A DNA stretch of 25,248 nucleotides from Chlamydiota bacterium (GCA_012729785.1 JAAYCL010000030.1:1-25248), one strand, 5' to 3'. Shown: positions 17,792-25,126, counted from the first letter of the stretch. Numbers and translations: made by a program. Notes: generated by a model from the letters alone, not told the origin.

Positions 17792-20725
17792 ATGTCCGTT
17801 TCGACAGCGAAACGCGCCAGTGGGACACGACTACTGGGCGCCCTTCTGTGCGCGCTGGCCTTCGCCTCCCCCCGCCCGGCGCAATGCCAGTACGGCTGGG
17901 TGCACGTCACGACCCTCCCCGAGGCCAGTTCCGCGATCTGGCTCGACTTCGTATTCGACACCGGCATCAAGACGAACGAGGTCATCGGTCCGGTCTCCTC
18001 CGGCACGCACCAGATCTACGTGGTTCCCCCCGACGGTACTCCCGTTCCCGGCCCCCGCGAAGTGGCGGTCGCCACCGGGGCCACCTCCACCGTTGAGTTC
18101 GACATCGCCACGGGGACGGGCTCCATCATCGTCTCGTCCCTCCCGGAGACGGGCGGAGACATCTACCTTGACTACGGTTCCACGGAACAGGTCACCGACG
18201 CCACGCTTGACGACGTCGCGGCGGGGACGCACTACCTGCTGCTGCGAAAGGCCGGGTGCGTGAAGCCGGGATACCAGGCGGTGGTGGTGGAGGCGAGCGC
18301 CTCGACAGAGGTCGTGATGTACCTCGAGCAGGCCGCCTCGACGACCTCGGCCGTCCTGGGCGTGGATTCGGTGCCGCCCGGGGCGGAGATCTATCTCGAC
18401 TACATCAGTCTCTCGGAGTTCACGAACAGCACGGTCTCCTCGGAGATCGGCTACGGGACGCACGACGTGACGGTGACGCTGCCGGGGTATCTCGTGCCGC
18501 CGTCGCAGACAGTCGAGCTTTCGGCGGGCACCCCCTCCACGGAGCTCCTGTTCGTGCTCGTCGAGGAGCCCACCATCACCCCGACGCCGACGGAGACGCC
18601 GACATCGACGCCGACGCCGACGCCGACGGCGACGATCACGCCCGGGGGTCCCACGCTGACGCCTACGGCGACCGCGACGGAGACGCCGACGGCCACGCCC
18701 ACGATCACGCCCGGGGGGCCGACGGTCACGCCGACGCCGACGCCGACGCCGGACCTCGGGGTGGGGTCGGTGAACGTGTACACGACGCCGGTGGCAGGGG
18801 CGGACATCCTGCTCGACTACGCGGCGACGGGACAGACGACGAACTCGACGCTGGCGCAGGTACAGGCGGGGAGCCACGTGGTGTCGGTCTCCTTGGAGGG
18901 GATGTACCCGGCGCAGGCGCCGCAGGATGTGTGGGTGGTGGGGAGCGCGTCGACGGACGTGGTGTTCGTGCTGACGGAGGCGACGGGGGCGCTTGAGGTA
19001 AGGGCGTCGCCGGAGGCGAGCGCGGAGATCTACCTGGACTACAAGAACACGGGGCTGCTGACGGACGATACGATCGGGGACGTGGGGGTGGGGACGCACT
19101 ACGTGACGGTGCGGAAGGACGGGATGGTCCCGCCGGGGGTGGTCGCGGCGGCGGTGACGGCGGGGTCGACGACGACGGTGGAGTTCGAGCTGTGGGCGGC
19201 GACCGAGTCGTGCCCGATCACAGTGGAGTCGGTGCCGACGGGGGCGGAGATCTACCTGGACTACATCGGGACGGGGCAGGTGACGAACGACACGCTTGCG
19301 GAGGTGGGGTACGGGACGCACGCGGTGACGGTGCTGCTGCCGGGGTACCTGAAGCCGCCGCCGCAGACGGTGGAGCTGTCGGCGTCCACCTGCGCGACGA
19401 CGCTGGTGTTCACGCTGGTGGAGGCGGAGACCCCGACGGTCACCCCGACGCCCACCATCACCCCGACGCCGACGATCACCCCCACGCCCACCATCACGCC
19501 GACGCCCACCATCACGCCGCCGCCGACGATCACGCCGACGCCCACCATCACCCCGACGAGGACGCCGACGCCGGTTCTGCCGACGCCGACGCCCGACCTT
19601 TCCTACGGATGGATCGGCGTCTCCACGACCCCCGTCCCCGGCTCGGCGATCTTCCTGGATTTCATCTTCGACACGGGGCTCGACACGAACGCGGTCATCG
19701 GCCCGGTGGCGTCGGGAGTTCATAACGTCCTCGTGGAGCCGCTGGATCCGACGCCCATACCGGCGCCGAAGGCGGTGGCGGTGCTCGAAGGAGCCACCTC
19801 GGAGGTCTGGTTTGACCTCGGGCTCGGGATGGGCCTGATCGATGTGACCTCCTCCCCGGAGACCGGCGCGAGGATCTACCTCGACTACGCCGACACGGGT
19901 CTGGAGACAAACGACACGATCGCAAATGTTCCGGTGGGCACGCATTTCGTGTCGATACGCAAGGACGGTTTCGATCCGCCCGGCGTGCAGACGGCGGAGG
20001 TCCTCGCGGGCGAGACGACGTCGGTCGCCTTCGAGCTGCCGCCTGCGGGCCTATGCCCCGTCACGGTGACCTCGGATCCAAACCAGGCGGAGGTATACCT
20101 CGACTACATCCCGACGGGCCAGTTGACGGATGTCGTGCTCGCGGGGATCGGCTACGGGAAGCACGACGTGACCGTGCGGCGTAGCGGGTACCTGCTGCCG
20201 CCGCCGCAGACGGTGGAGCTCTCCGCCTCGACCTGTGCGACCTCGGTGCACTTCGCGCTGGTCGAGGAGCCGCCGACGGCGACCCCGACGCCGGGACCGA
20301 CCGCCACGCCGACCGCCCCCCCGCCGCCGCCGCCGACGCCGACGCCGTTCCCCGGCGGACTTAAGGTCTGGCTGAACAACGCCGCACTCCGCCCGGGGGA
20401 CACGTTCGAGGTGGCGGTGAGCTTCACGGACTCCGTCATCGACTTCGACGGCTACATGGTGATCGTGAGATCCGACGGGCGCGCCTGGTCGATCCTCCAG
20501 GGCAACCGGCTGGTCGAGGCGCTCCTCCCCATCGTCGCCGACGCGATGGAGATCCACTACCCGTGGGGGCCGGTGACGGTGCTCAGGATGCAGGTTCCCT
20601 ACGGCGTGCCGGGCTACTACGCGGTGTACGGCGCGATACTCCCGCCGGGCACCCCGCCCACGCTCCAGAACGCCCGCGGTCCGTTCAGCCAGCTCGACAT
20701 CGAGCCGTTCTACGTATCGCCCTGA
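17792..20725 (+). CDS. secreted protein with nine PEGA domains in three triplets
   Basis: This 977-residue protein has a signal peptide (about 1-32, with LLGALLCALAFASPRPAQC) and then nine PEGA-like domains of about 72 residues. Each contains a core such as GAEIYLDYIGTGQVTN followed by GTHxVTV and an aromatic/Pro turn. The usual PEGA Gly after the Asp is replaced by Tyr or Phe (LDY/LDF). The domains form three triplets, at about 34-258, 324-545 and 604-826, each followed by a Thr-Pro linker. Residues 857-977 are a separate domain, nearly identical to the end of the next protein. ATG 17792 has a GAGAGGA ribosome site; the frame is open further upstream, but without a signal peptide. There is no catalytic motif, so a structural, adhesive or ligand-binding surface role is likely. 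No anchor motif is recognised. Confidence 0.85.
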   Translation: MSVSTAKRASGTRLLGALLCALAFASPRPAQCQYGWVHVTTLPEASSAIWLDFVFDTGIKTNEVIGPVSSGTHQIYVVPPDGTPVPGPREVAVATGATSTVEFDIATGTGSIIVSSLPETGGDIYLDYGSTEQVTDATLDDVAAGTHYLLLRKAGCVKPGYQAVVVEASASTEVVMYLEQAASTTSAVLGVDSVPPGAEIYLDYISLSEFTNSTVSSEIGYGTHDVTVTLPGYLVPPSQTVELSAGTPSTELLFVLVEEPTITPTPTETPTSTPTPTPTATITPGGPTLTPTATATETPTATPTITPGGPTVTPTPTPTPDLGVGSVNVYTTPVAGADILLDYAATGQTTNSTLAQVQAGSHVVSVSLEGMYPAQAPQDVWVVGSASTDVVFVLTEATGALEVRASPEASAEIYLDYKNTGLLTDDTIGDVGVGTHYVTVRKDGMVPPGVVAAAVTAGSTTTVEFELWAATESCPITVESVPTGAEIYLDYIGTGQVTNDTLAEVGYGTHAVTVLLPGYLKPPPQTVELSASTCATTLVFTLVEAETPTVTPTPTITPTPTITPTPTITPTPTITPPPTITPTPTITPTRTPTPVLPTPTPDLSYGWIGVSTTPVPGSAIFLDFIFDTGLDTNAVIGPVASGVHNVLVEPLDPTPIPAPKAVAVLEGATSEVWFDLGLGMGLIDVTSSPETGARIYLDYADTGLETNDTIANVPVGTHFVSIRKDGFDPPGVQTAEVLAGETTSVAFELPPAGLCPVTVTSDPNQAEVYLDYIPTGQLTDVVLAGIGYGKHDVTVRRSGYLLPPPQTVELSASTCATSVHFALVEEPPTATPTPGPTATPTAPPPPPPTPTPFPGGLKVWLNNAALRPGDTFEVAVSFTDSVIDFDGYMVIVRSDGRAWSILQGNRLVEALLPIVADAMEIHYPWGPVTVLRMQVPYGVPGYYAVYGAILPPGTPPTLQNARGPFSQLDIEPFYVSP
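17891..18565 (+). repeat. PEGA triplet 1 (A-B-C)
   Basis: Three tandem PEGA-like domains. The first, with LDFVFDTGIKTNEVIGPV, closely resembles the first domain of triplet 3. The third lacks both cysteines that mark the C-type domain elsewhere (Ala187 and Pro248 stand in their places). Confidence 0.7.
18572..18751 (+). repeat. Thr-Pro linker DNA repeat 1
   Basis: Short ACGCCG-type tandem units encode TPTPT runs, with two TITPGGPT segments inside. It links PEGA triplets 1 and 2. Such DNA is prone to slippage, so length may vary between strains or assemblies. Confidence 0.75.
18761..19426 (+). repeat. PEGA triplet 2 (A-B-C), with distinct codon use
   Basis: Three tandem PEGA-like domains more similar to the triplet in the downstream protease than to triplets 1 and 3, including the shared junction FELWAATESCPIT. 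Third codon positions are mostly G here (gtg, gcg, acg, ggg), while triplets 1 and 3 favour C. The C-type domain has Cys474 and Cys534. Confidence 0.7.
19430..19594 (+). repeat. Thr-Pro linker DNA repeat 2 (18-bp units)
   Basis: About six 18-base units encoding TPTPTI lie between roughly 19441 and 19550, with synonymous differences and one Pro replacing Thr. They join PEGA triplets 2 and 3. Confidence 0.75.
19601..20269 (+). repeat. PEGA triplet 3 (A-B-C)
   Basis: Three tandem PEGA-like domains. The A domain, with LDFIFDTGLDTNAVIGPV, pairs with that of triplet 1. The C-type domain has Cys755 and Cys815, 60 residues apart. A Thr-Pro/poly-Pro linker (20273-20356) follows. Confidence 0.7.
20360..20722 (+). 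repeat. shared C-terminal domain, copy 1
   Basis: This encodes a domain of about 120 residues beginning near VWLNNAALRPGDTFEVAVSF. It is nearly identical at DNA level to 22551-22913, with only scattered substitutions. I do not recognise the domain. Confidence 0.85.
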
Positions 20726-20764
20726 CCGCCTTCCCGCCTTGCGTGCTGCGCCGCTTTGAAGCCG

Positions 20765-20793
20765 TTGAACTCCGCCTGGGGCCGTGCTAAACT
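20765..20793 (+). promoter_or_regulatory. promoter of the papain-like protease gene
   Basis: TTGAAC (20765-20770) and TAAACT (20788-20793) are separated by 17 bases. They lie 40 bases after the stop of the large PEGA gene and about 50 bases before the protease start. The protease can therefore be transcribed on its own. Confidence 0.65.
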
Positions 20794-20843
20794 TTATTAA
20801 TAGTCTTGTTTCCGTGCCGGCCGCGCACAAAGGAGAACCGGTG

Positions 20844-22916
20844 ATGAGAAGGGCGCTCCCACTCGTGCTTTTCGCGGTTCTGACGGCCGGGGCGCGCCCC
20901 GTCCCGGCGCAGGAGCTCCATCCCCGAATGCGGTTCACGCGGGAGGAGAAGCGCCGTTGGATCGAGGCCTACGAGCGCGCCTCCCGGGTCTATCTCGATC
21001 CCGCCCTGAAGTCGATCCACGAATCCAAGGACCTCCTCAAGTACCTCTCGTACGTCCCCGCGGAGCGGGACCAGGGGTCGTGCGGCAACTGCTGGCAGTG
21101 GGCGGGGACCGGCTGCATGGAGATCTCCCACACGCTCCAGCGCGGCATCATGGACCGTTTCTCGATCCAGTATCTGAACTCCTGTGCCTCCTCGCTGATA
21201 GGGAAGGACTGCTGCGACGGCGGGACGGTGGAGAACGTGGCCGCGTTTTACAACGCGACCCGGAAGGCGATCCCCTGGTCCAACGCGCAGGCGTATTGGC
21301 AGGACGGCGACGCCTCCTGCGACACCCCCTGCGACACCGTCGCGGATTCCCCCTCCTACGGCATAGTTTCGATCGCGGCCGAGACGATCCCGACGCACAA
21401 GATCGGGCAGGAGGACGCCATAGAGAACATCAAGAACGTCCTCGATCAGAACAGGCCGGTCTTCTTCGCGTTCTTTCTCGCCGACGACGCCGATTGGGAT
21501 GTCTTCTTCAACTTCTGGAACAGCAGCGACGAGGGGAGCCTGTTCAATTTCGACTACTCCTGCAACCACCCGTGGAACCCCAAGCAGGGAGGCGGGCACG
21601 CGGTGCTCTGCGTGGGGTACGACGACGAAGACCCCGACGACCGCTACTGGCTGATGCTCAACAGCTGGGGCACCACGGCGGGCCGTCCGAACGGGCTCTT
21701 CCGGGTGGATATGGACATCGACTACGACTGCGCCGACACCACCCCCGAGTACAACCTCTTCTGGCAAACGCTGAACGTCGTCTATCAGACGGAACCGACC
21801 CCGACCCCGACGCCGAAACCCTCGACGACGGGCGCACTCAACGTCTCCAGCAGTCCGGTTCAGGGGGCGGCGATCTACCTGGACTACTTCAGCGTGGGGC
21901 AGCTCACGAACAGCATCCTGGCCGCCGTGCACCCGGGCATGCATACGGTGTGGGTCTCCCACCCGGCGTATCCGCCGCAGGCCCCGCGCGAGGGGGTGGA
22001 GGTCGTCGCGGGCGGGGTGACCCCGGTGACGTTCGAGCTCAAGGATGCCTTGCAGTCGGGCGATATCCTCGTCGAGTCGGACCCGGAAAAGGGCGCGGCG
22101 ATTTACCTCGACTACCGCAACACCGGCCTGGTGACCGACGCGACGCTCGCCGACATCGGCCCGGGCACGCACTACGTGACGATACGGAAGGACGGCACGG
22201 TCCCGCCCGGTCTGCAGGCGGCCTTTGTGGAGACGGGGCTGACCACCCCGCTGCTCTTCGGGCTATGGGCGGCGACGGACTCCTGCCCGATCAGCGTCTC
22301 CTCGGTGCCCACGGGTGCGGATATCTACCTCGACTACCTGCCGACAGGACTTGTCACCGACGCCACCATCGAGGAGGTCGGGCATGGAACGCACGACGTC
22401 ACGGTGCGCAAGAGCGGGTACCTGATACCGCCGCCGCAGACGGTGGAGCTGTCGGCGGCCACCTGCGCCACCTCGCTGGTCTTCGAACTGATGGCCGTGC
22501 CGACCCCGACCCCGATCCCGACGCCGACGCCGACGCCGTTCGCGCAGGGCCTGCGCGTCTGGCTGAACAACGCCGCGCTCCGCCCGGGGGACACGTTCGA
22601 GGTGGCGGTGAGCTTCACGGACTCCATCCTCGACTTCGACGGCTACATGGTGATCGTGAGATCCGACGGGCGCGCCTGGTCGATCCTCCCGGGCAACCGG
22701 CTGGTCGAGGGGCTCCTCCCCATCGTCGCCGACGCGCTGGAGATCCACCACCCGTGGGGGCCGGTGACGGTGTTCAGGATGCAGATTCCGTACGGCGTGC
22801 CGGGCTACTACGCGGTGTACGCCGCGATACTCCCGTCGGGCACCCCGCCCACGCTCCAAAACGCCCGCGGACTGTACGCGCAGCTTGACGTGGAACCCGC
22901 GCGGGTCCTGTATTAG
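20844..22916 (+). CDS. secreted papain-family cysteine protease with PEGA triplet
   Basis: This 690-residue protein has a signal peptide (1-23, ending PVPAQ) and then a C1A papain-like domain (about 65-315). The catalytic set is complete: Gln77 and Cys83 in QGSCGNCWQW, His252 in GGGHAVLCVGYDD, and Asn273 in LNSWGTT. Extra cysteines (for example CC at 123-124 and 159/163) suggest disulfides in an exported enzyme. No long propeptide is evident; residues 24-64 may serve. A short Thr-Pro linker leads to three PEGA-like domains (331-551), then a second linker and a C-terminal domain (570-690) almost identical to that of the upstream protein. ATG 20844 has AAAGGAG upstream; GTG 20841 is an alternative. 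It probably acts at the cell surface or outside the cell; the substrate is unknown. Confidence 0.9.
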   Translation: MRRALPLVLFAVLTAGARPVPAQELHPRMRFTREEKRRWIEAYERASRVYLDPALKSIHESKDLLKYLSYVPAERDQGSCGNCWQWAGTGCMEISHTLQRGIMDRFSIQYLNSCASSLIGKDCCDGGTVENVAAFYNATRKAIPWSNAQAYWQDGDASCDTPCDTVADSPSYGIVSIAAETIPTHKIGQEDAIENIKNVLDQNRPVFFAFFLADDADWDVFFNFWNSSDEGSLFNFDYSCNHPWNPKQGGGHAVLCVGYDDEDPDDRYWLMLNSWGTTAGRPNGLFRVDMDIDYDCADTTPEYNLFWQTLNVVYQTEPTPTPTPKPSTTGALNVSSSPVQGAAIYLDYFSVGQLTNSILAAVHPGMHTVWVSHPAYPPQAPREGVEVVAGGVTPVTFELKDALQSGDILVESDPEKGAAIYLDYRNTGLVTDATLADIGPGTHYVTIRKDGTVPPGLQAAFVETGLTTPLLFGLWAATDSCPISVSSVPTGADIYLDYLPTGLVTDATIEEVGHGTHDVTVRKSGYLIPPPQTVELSAATCATSLVFELMAVPTPTPIPTPTPTPFAQGLRVWLNNAALRPGDTFEVAVSFTDSILDFDGYMVIVRSDGRAWSILPGNRLVEGLLPIVADALEIHHPWGPVTVFRMQIPYGVPGYYAVYAAILPSGTPPTLQNARGLYAQLDVEPARVLY
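21834..22496 (+). repeat. PEGA triplet of the protease (A-B-C)
   Basis: Three tandem PEGA-like domains matching triplet 2 of the upstream protein in order and junction sequence (FGLWAATDSCPIS). The C-type domain has Cys481 and Cys541, again 60 residues apart. It is flanked by short Thr-Pro linkers at 21792-21833 and 22500-22550. Confidence 0.75.
22551..22913 (+). repeat. shared C-terminal domain, copy 2
   Basis: Second copy of the domain at 20360-20722, at the end of the protease. Because it is terminal in two otherwise different secreted proteins, it may be a sorting, export or anchoring domain; that is inference. Confidence 0.85.
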
Positions 22917-22934
22917 CTGTAGTGGCGTCTGTCC

Positions 22935-22957
22935 CGCGGGGACCCCCGGGCCCCGCG
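22935..22957. terminator. weak GC hairpin between convergent genes
   Basis: CGCGGGG (22935-22941) and CCCCGCG (22951-22957) can form a 7-bp stem between the protease and the convergent membrane-protein gene. No T-run follows, so a terminator role is only possible. Confidence 0.3.
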
Positions 22958-22999
22958 CGCCTTCATCGCGGGGTGCCTCCGCCTGACGGGCGCGCGACG

Positions 23000-24097
23000 C
23001 TATGCGGAGTTCCCCGCCCCCCGCGCCGACGCCTCTTCCCGCAGCGTCCGCACGATCTCGGCGAGTTCCGCCGTCTCGCGCCGGAGATGGCCGACGCTCA
23101 TCCGGAGCGAAGAGACGCAGAGGTCCTCCTCCCCCGGACTATCGAGGCCCGCCGCGGCGACCGGCCCGTCCGCGGCGGGCCCTGTCAGGCACCTGCCCGA
23201 GCCGCCGCGCGCGGGCGTACCGAGCGCGCTGCACGAGTCCAGGATCCCCCGGAAACAGGCCGCCGCGGCGTCGATCTCCGCGTCGAGCGCCTGTTTCTGT
23301 CCCGCCGTCAGAAGCCCGTCGCGGAATATCCGCGGGCTGAACCAGAGGACGTCCCACGAGTAGTGCGCGACCGAGGCGAGCCTGTCCGCGATGCGCGAGA
23401 GCGAGACCACGGCGGCGTAGCTGAGTCCGCCGCTCTCCTTCCGGAGCCGCAGCTCCTTCTTCAGGTCCGCCATCTCGTCGATGGCGCTGCTGATGAGACG
23501 GAAGAGGCCGTGGAAGCGCGCCTCGAGCCGTTCCATCCCGTCCGCGTCCCCCGCGATGAAGCTCCGCTGCAGCCGTTCGAAACAGTCCGCCGCGATCCCG
23601 AGGAGCTCCCTGCACCTGCCGAGGTAGAGCTCGCGGTAGCGGAACCTGGATGCCGCCCAGTTGACCAGCATCGCGATCCCGATCCCCGCCCCGACCTGGA
23701 CGGTGCGGTCGAGGCTGCTCGCCCAGATGCTCTCCTCGGGGTAGTAGGAGACGACGAGCAGCGTGAAGGCGGCCAGCGGGAAATGGTCGAGCCAGTTCAA
23801 GACGTAGCAGGCGAGGCAGACGATCATGATCCCGGGCGGGATCGCGAGGAAGTCGTTGTCTAGCGTCACGATGAGGATCGTGCCCACGAGGGCGCCGATC
23901 ACCGTGGCGTAGATGTTCTTGATGCCGGTCTTGAGGCCCCGGTAGAAGGCGGAGGGGATGCAGAGGATCGCGGTGAAGGCGATCGTGATCGGCTCGTCGA
24001 AGGCGGGGATCCTGCTCACCGCGAGGGAGAGGAGGGCGACGACCCCCGCCTTCGCGATCAGGTACCTTGCCGCGAGCGTGATCCTCTTCGGTCGCAT
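23000..24097 (-). CDS. FUSC/aromatic acid exporter-like membrane protein
   Basis: This 365-residue protein has about six hydrophobic helices in residues 10-150 and a long soluble C-terminal half. The loop and helix YRGLKTGIKNIYATVIGALVG and the later DRTVQVGAGIGIAMLVNW resemble the repeated helices of the FUSC/ArAE (DUF939-type) family of inner-membrane exporters. The soluble half (about 155-300) is helical, with Arg/Glu-rich segments, as in those proteins. Typical substrates are aromatic acids or other organic anions, but none can be named here. It is a single gene convergent with the protease. The last 60 residues are Gly/Ala-rich and unremarkable. Confidence 0.7.
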   Translation of the reverse strand: MRPKRITLAARYLIAKAGVVALLSLAVSRIPAFDEPITIAFTAILCIPSAFYRGLKTGIKNIYATVIGALVGTILIVTLDNDFLAIPPGIMIVCLACYVLNWLDHFPLAAFTLLVVSYYPEESIWASSLDRTVQVGAGIGIAMLVNWAASRFRYRELYLGRCRELLGIAADCFERLQRSFIAGDADGMERLEARFHGLFRLISSAIDEMADLKKELRLRKESGGLSYAAVVSLSRIADRLASVAHYSWDVLWFSPRIFRDGLLTAGQKQALDAEIDAAAACFRGILDSCSALGTPARGGSGRCLTGPAADGPVAAAGLDSPGEEDLCVSSLRMSVGHLRRETAELAEIVRTLREEASARGAGNSA

Positions 24098-24355
24098 TCA
24101 GCTCCCTGTTCTGCCCCCTCCGCCTCGCGCCGGGAACGGAGCAGGATACGGATAGCCGCCGACAGTGTCCCGCTCCCGGCTTCTCGGGTGAGGTTGCCGG
24201 TGCCTTTATTCACAGGAAACGATCGGCGAGCAACTGCTCCGACCCGATGCGCAACCCGGGCAATGATAATACAACCGTTTCCCGAATGGAAGCGGGGGGC
24301 GATGTGGATGTGCCCGATGTACGCTCCGATGCTCCGAAAGCGTCGAAAAAAGCGT
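24098..24355. other. intergenic region between the exporter gene and tRNA promoter
   Basis: About 260 bases without a convincing gene. It contains a weak minus-strand promoter candidate for the exporter (24143-24171). Short open frames on either strand have no ribosome site and no recognisable protein features. Confidence 0.5.
24143..24171 (-). promoter_or_regulatory. possible promoter of the exporter gene
   Basis: On the minus strand GGGACA (24166-24171) and TATCCT (24143-24148) are 17 bases apart, with the start codon about 46 bases after the -10 box. Each hexamer matches the consensus at four of six positions. Confidence 0.35.
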
Positions 24356-24383
24356 TTGACAACGGTTCCCGGGATGGTATACT
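24356..24383 (+). promoter_or_regulatory. strong promoter of the initiator tRNA gene
   Basis: A perfect TTGACA (24356-24361) and TATACT (24378-24383) are separated by 16 bases, about 22 bases before the first base of the tRNA. Confidence 0.85.
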
Positions 24384-24405
24384 GGAGCACGCTGAACGAC
24401 TGTGA

Positions 24406-24482
24406 TGCGGGGTGGAGCAGCCAGGAAGCTCGTCAGGCTCATAACCTGAAGGTCGCTGGTTCGAATCCAGCCCCCGCTACCA
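24406..24482 (+). tRNA. initiator tRNA-Met (CAT)
   Basis: This 77-base gene folds as a full cloverleaf with encoded CCA end. The anticodon CAT is at 24440-24442 in loop CTCATAA. Initiator features are the unpaired 1-72 position (T1 opposite T72 in the acceptor TGCGGGG/CCCCGCT) and the A11-T24 pair in the D stem GAGC/GCTC. Of the three G-C pairs usual at the base of the initiator anticodon stem, two are present; the 29-41 pair is A-T. It has a dedicated promoter and terminator, so it is a single-gene transcript. It delivers formyl-Met to start codons. Confidence 0.95.
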
Positions 24483-24487
24483 ACGTA

Positions 24488-24518
24488 GGGCCCCGGAGAT
24501 ACCTCCGGGGCCCTTTTT
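24488..24518 (+). terminator. intrinsic terminator of the tRNA gene
   Basis: A perfect 11-bp stem (24488-24498 with 24503-24513) closes a 4-base loop and is followed by five T (24514-24518). It is the clearest Rho-independent terminator in the window. Confidence 0.95.
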
Positions 24519-24561
24519 CTATGTCCTATATCGTGTATATCTCGTGGGCGGATGTCGGCAA

Positions 24562-24576
24562 CCGATTCTAAATCGG
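24562..24576. other. small hairpin downstream of the tRNA
   Basis: CCGATT and AATCGG form a perfect 6-bp stem with a CTA loop. No partner signals are seen. It lies at the start of the stretch with mobile-element remains and could belong to an element boundary. Confidence 0.3.
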
Positions 24577-24578
24577 CG

Positions 24579-24854
24579 TCACCGACGATCCCCAACGGAG
24601 AGTGTCCGACCACAATTCAGGAAAATCCCGCTGGTCGAAAAGGTTTGCAGGAAGCTGGCGCATAATTTGATTGAGACGCCTGTCAGAACGCCGGCAGGCG
24701 TCCCTTTCCTTTTCAGCACCGTCGGGCTGCCGAACAGGCGCAGCTGAATTTGTCCGGAAGCCGGGTCAACCTCGATTTTTTTAACGAATAAGCGGGTAAA
24801 CTGCCGCTTTTCGTCCGCCGTCCCGCAGGCAAACACCACTTTAAAGTCTCTCCT
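24579..24854 (-). pseudogene. remnant of a large serine recombinase-like C-terminus
   Basis: The open stretch encodes up to about 90 residues. The part starting GTADEKRQFTRLFVKKIEVD and continuing PASGQIQLRLFGSP resembles the C-terminal end of large serine recombinases, where an EKR-helix-IxVD-strand pattern is common. An in-frame stop at 24855-24857 cuts it from anything upstream, and no resolvase catalytic domain is present. The last 40 residues look unlike a recombinase and may be read-through. Composition is less GC-rich than the genes to the left, consistent with acquired DNA. It could also be a chance fragment of another integrase-like protein. Nothing suggests it is still functional. 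Confidence 0.45.
24675..24702. other. 8-bp stem hairpin inside the recombinase remnant
   Basis: GACGCCTG (24675-24682) and CAGGCGTC (24695-24702) pair around a 12-base loop. On the + strand it is followed by a pyrimidine stretch (CCCTTTCCTTTTC). It may mark the original end of the recombinase gene or be a weak terminator. Confidence 0.35.
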
Positions 24855-25126
24855 TTACTCCCGTAGTACAAGATGCAGAAGGATACCTTCCTCCTTTTGC
24901 ATAAAATACTTGACGCCAAACAATCTTCACGGCGAGTGGAAACGAATAGGCAATTCAGATATAATACAAAGAACTGCATATACTGTAGACTTATTGTTCT
25001 TTCCTAGATAAAAACGGATGAGCTTCCAATACATCCCATTTGATTGCTAGGACTATGCCCCCAGACAAATACCCCTATTCAGCCTACTCGTGGAAACTGC
25101 ATTCCGAGTTGATTGCAGAGAAGGGC
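24855..25126. other. AT-richer non-coding stretch between mobile-element remains
   Basis: About 270 bases with visibly lower GC than the rest of the window and no supported gene. It contains isolated TATAAT (24960-24965) and TATACT (24979-24984) sequences but no matching -35 boxes. It presumably includes the end of the ISL3-like element entering from the right; no terminal inverted repeat can be confirmed without the other end. Confidence 0.5.

Noticed and set aside
16153-18006. Open frame extending grpE far upstream through alr
   Set aside because: The extra sequence is low-complexity and overlaps alr, which is clearly coding in another frame; ATG 16152 has a good ribosome site.
18572-19594. 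Tandem ACGCCG-type repeats considered as a CRISPR array
   Set aside because: Units are 6-18 bases without unique spacers and encode Thr-Pro linkers in frame with flanking PEGA domains.
17831-19945. Long minus-strand open frame opposite the PEGA gene
   Set aside because: Arg-rich shadow of repetitive GC-rich coding sequence; the + strand has signal peptide, domains and ribosome site.
24188-24571. Open frame spanning the tRNA gene
   Set aside because: It reads through the tRNA, its promoter and its terminator, so it cannot be a real gene.
24713-24979. Minus-strand 88-residue open frame overlapping the recombinase remnant
   Set aside because: It is in another frame from the recombinase-like sequence, has no ribosome site and shows no protein features.
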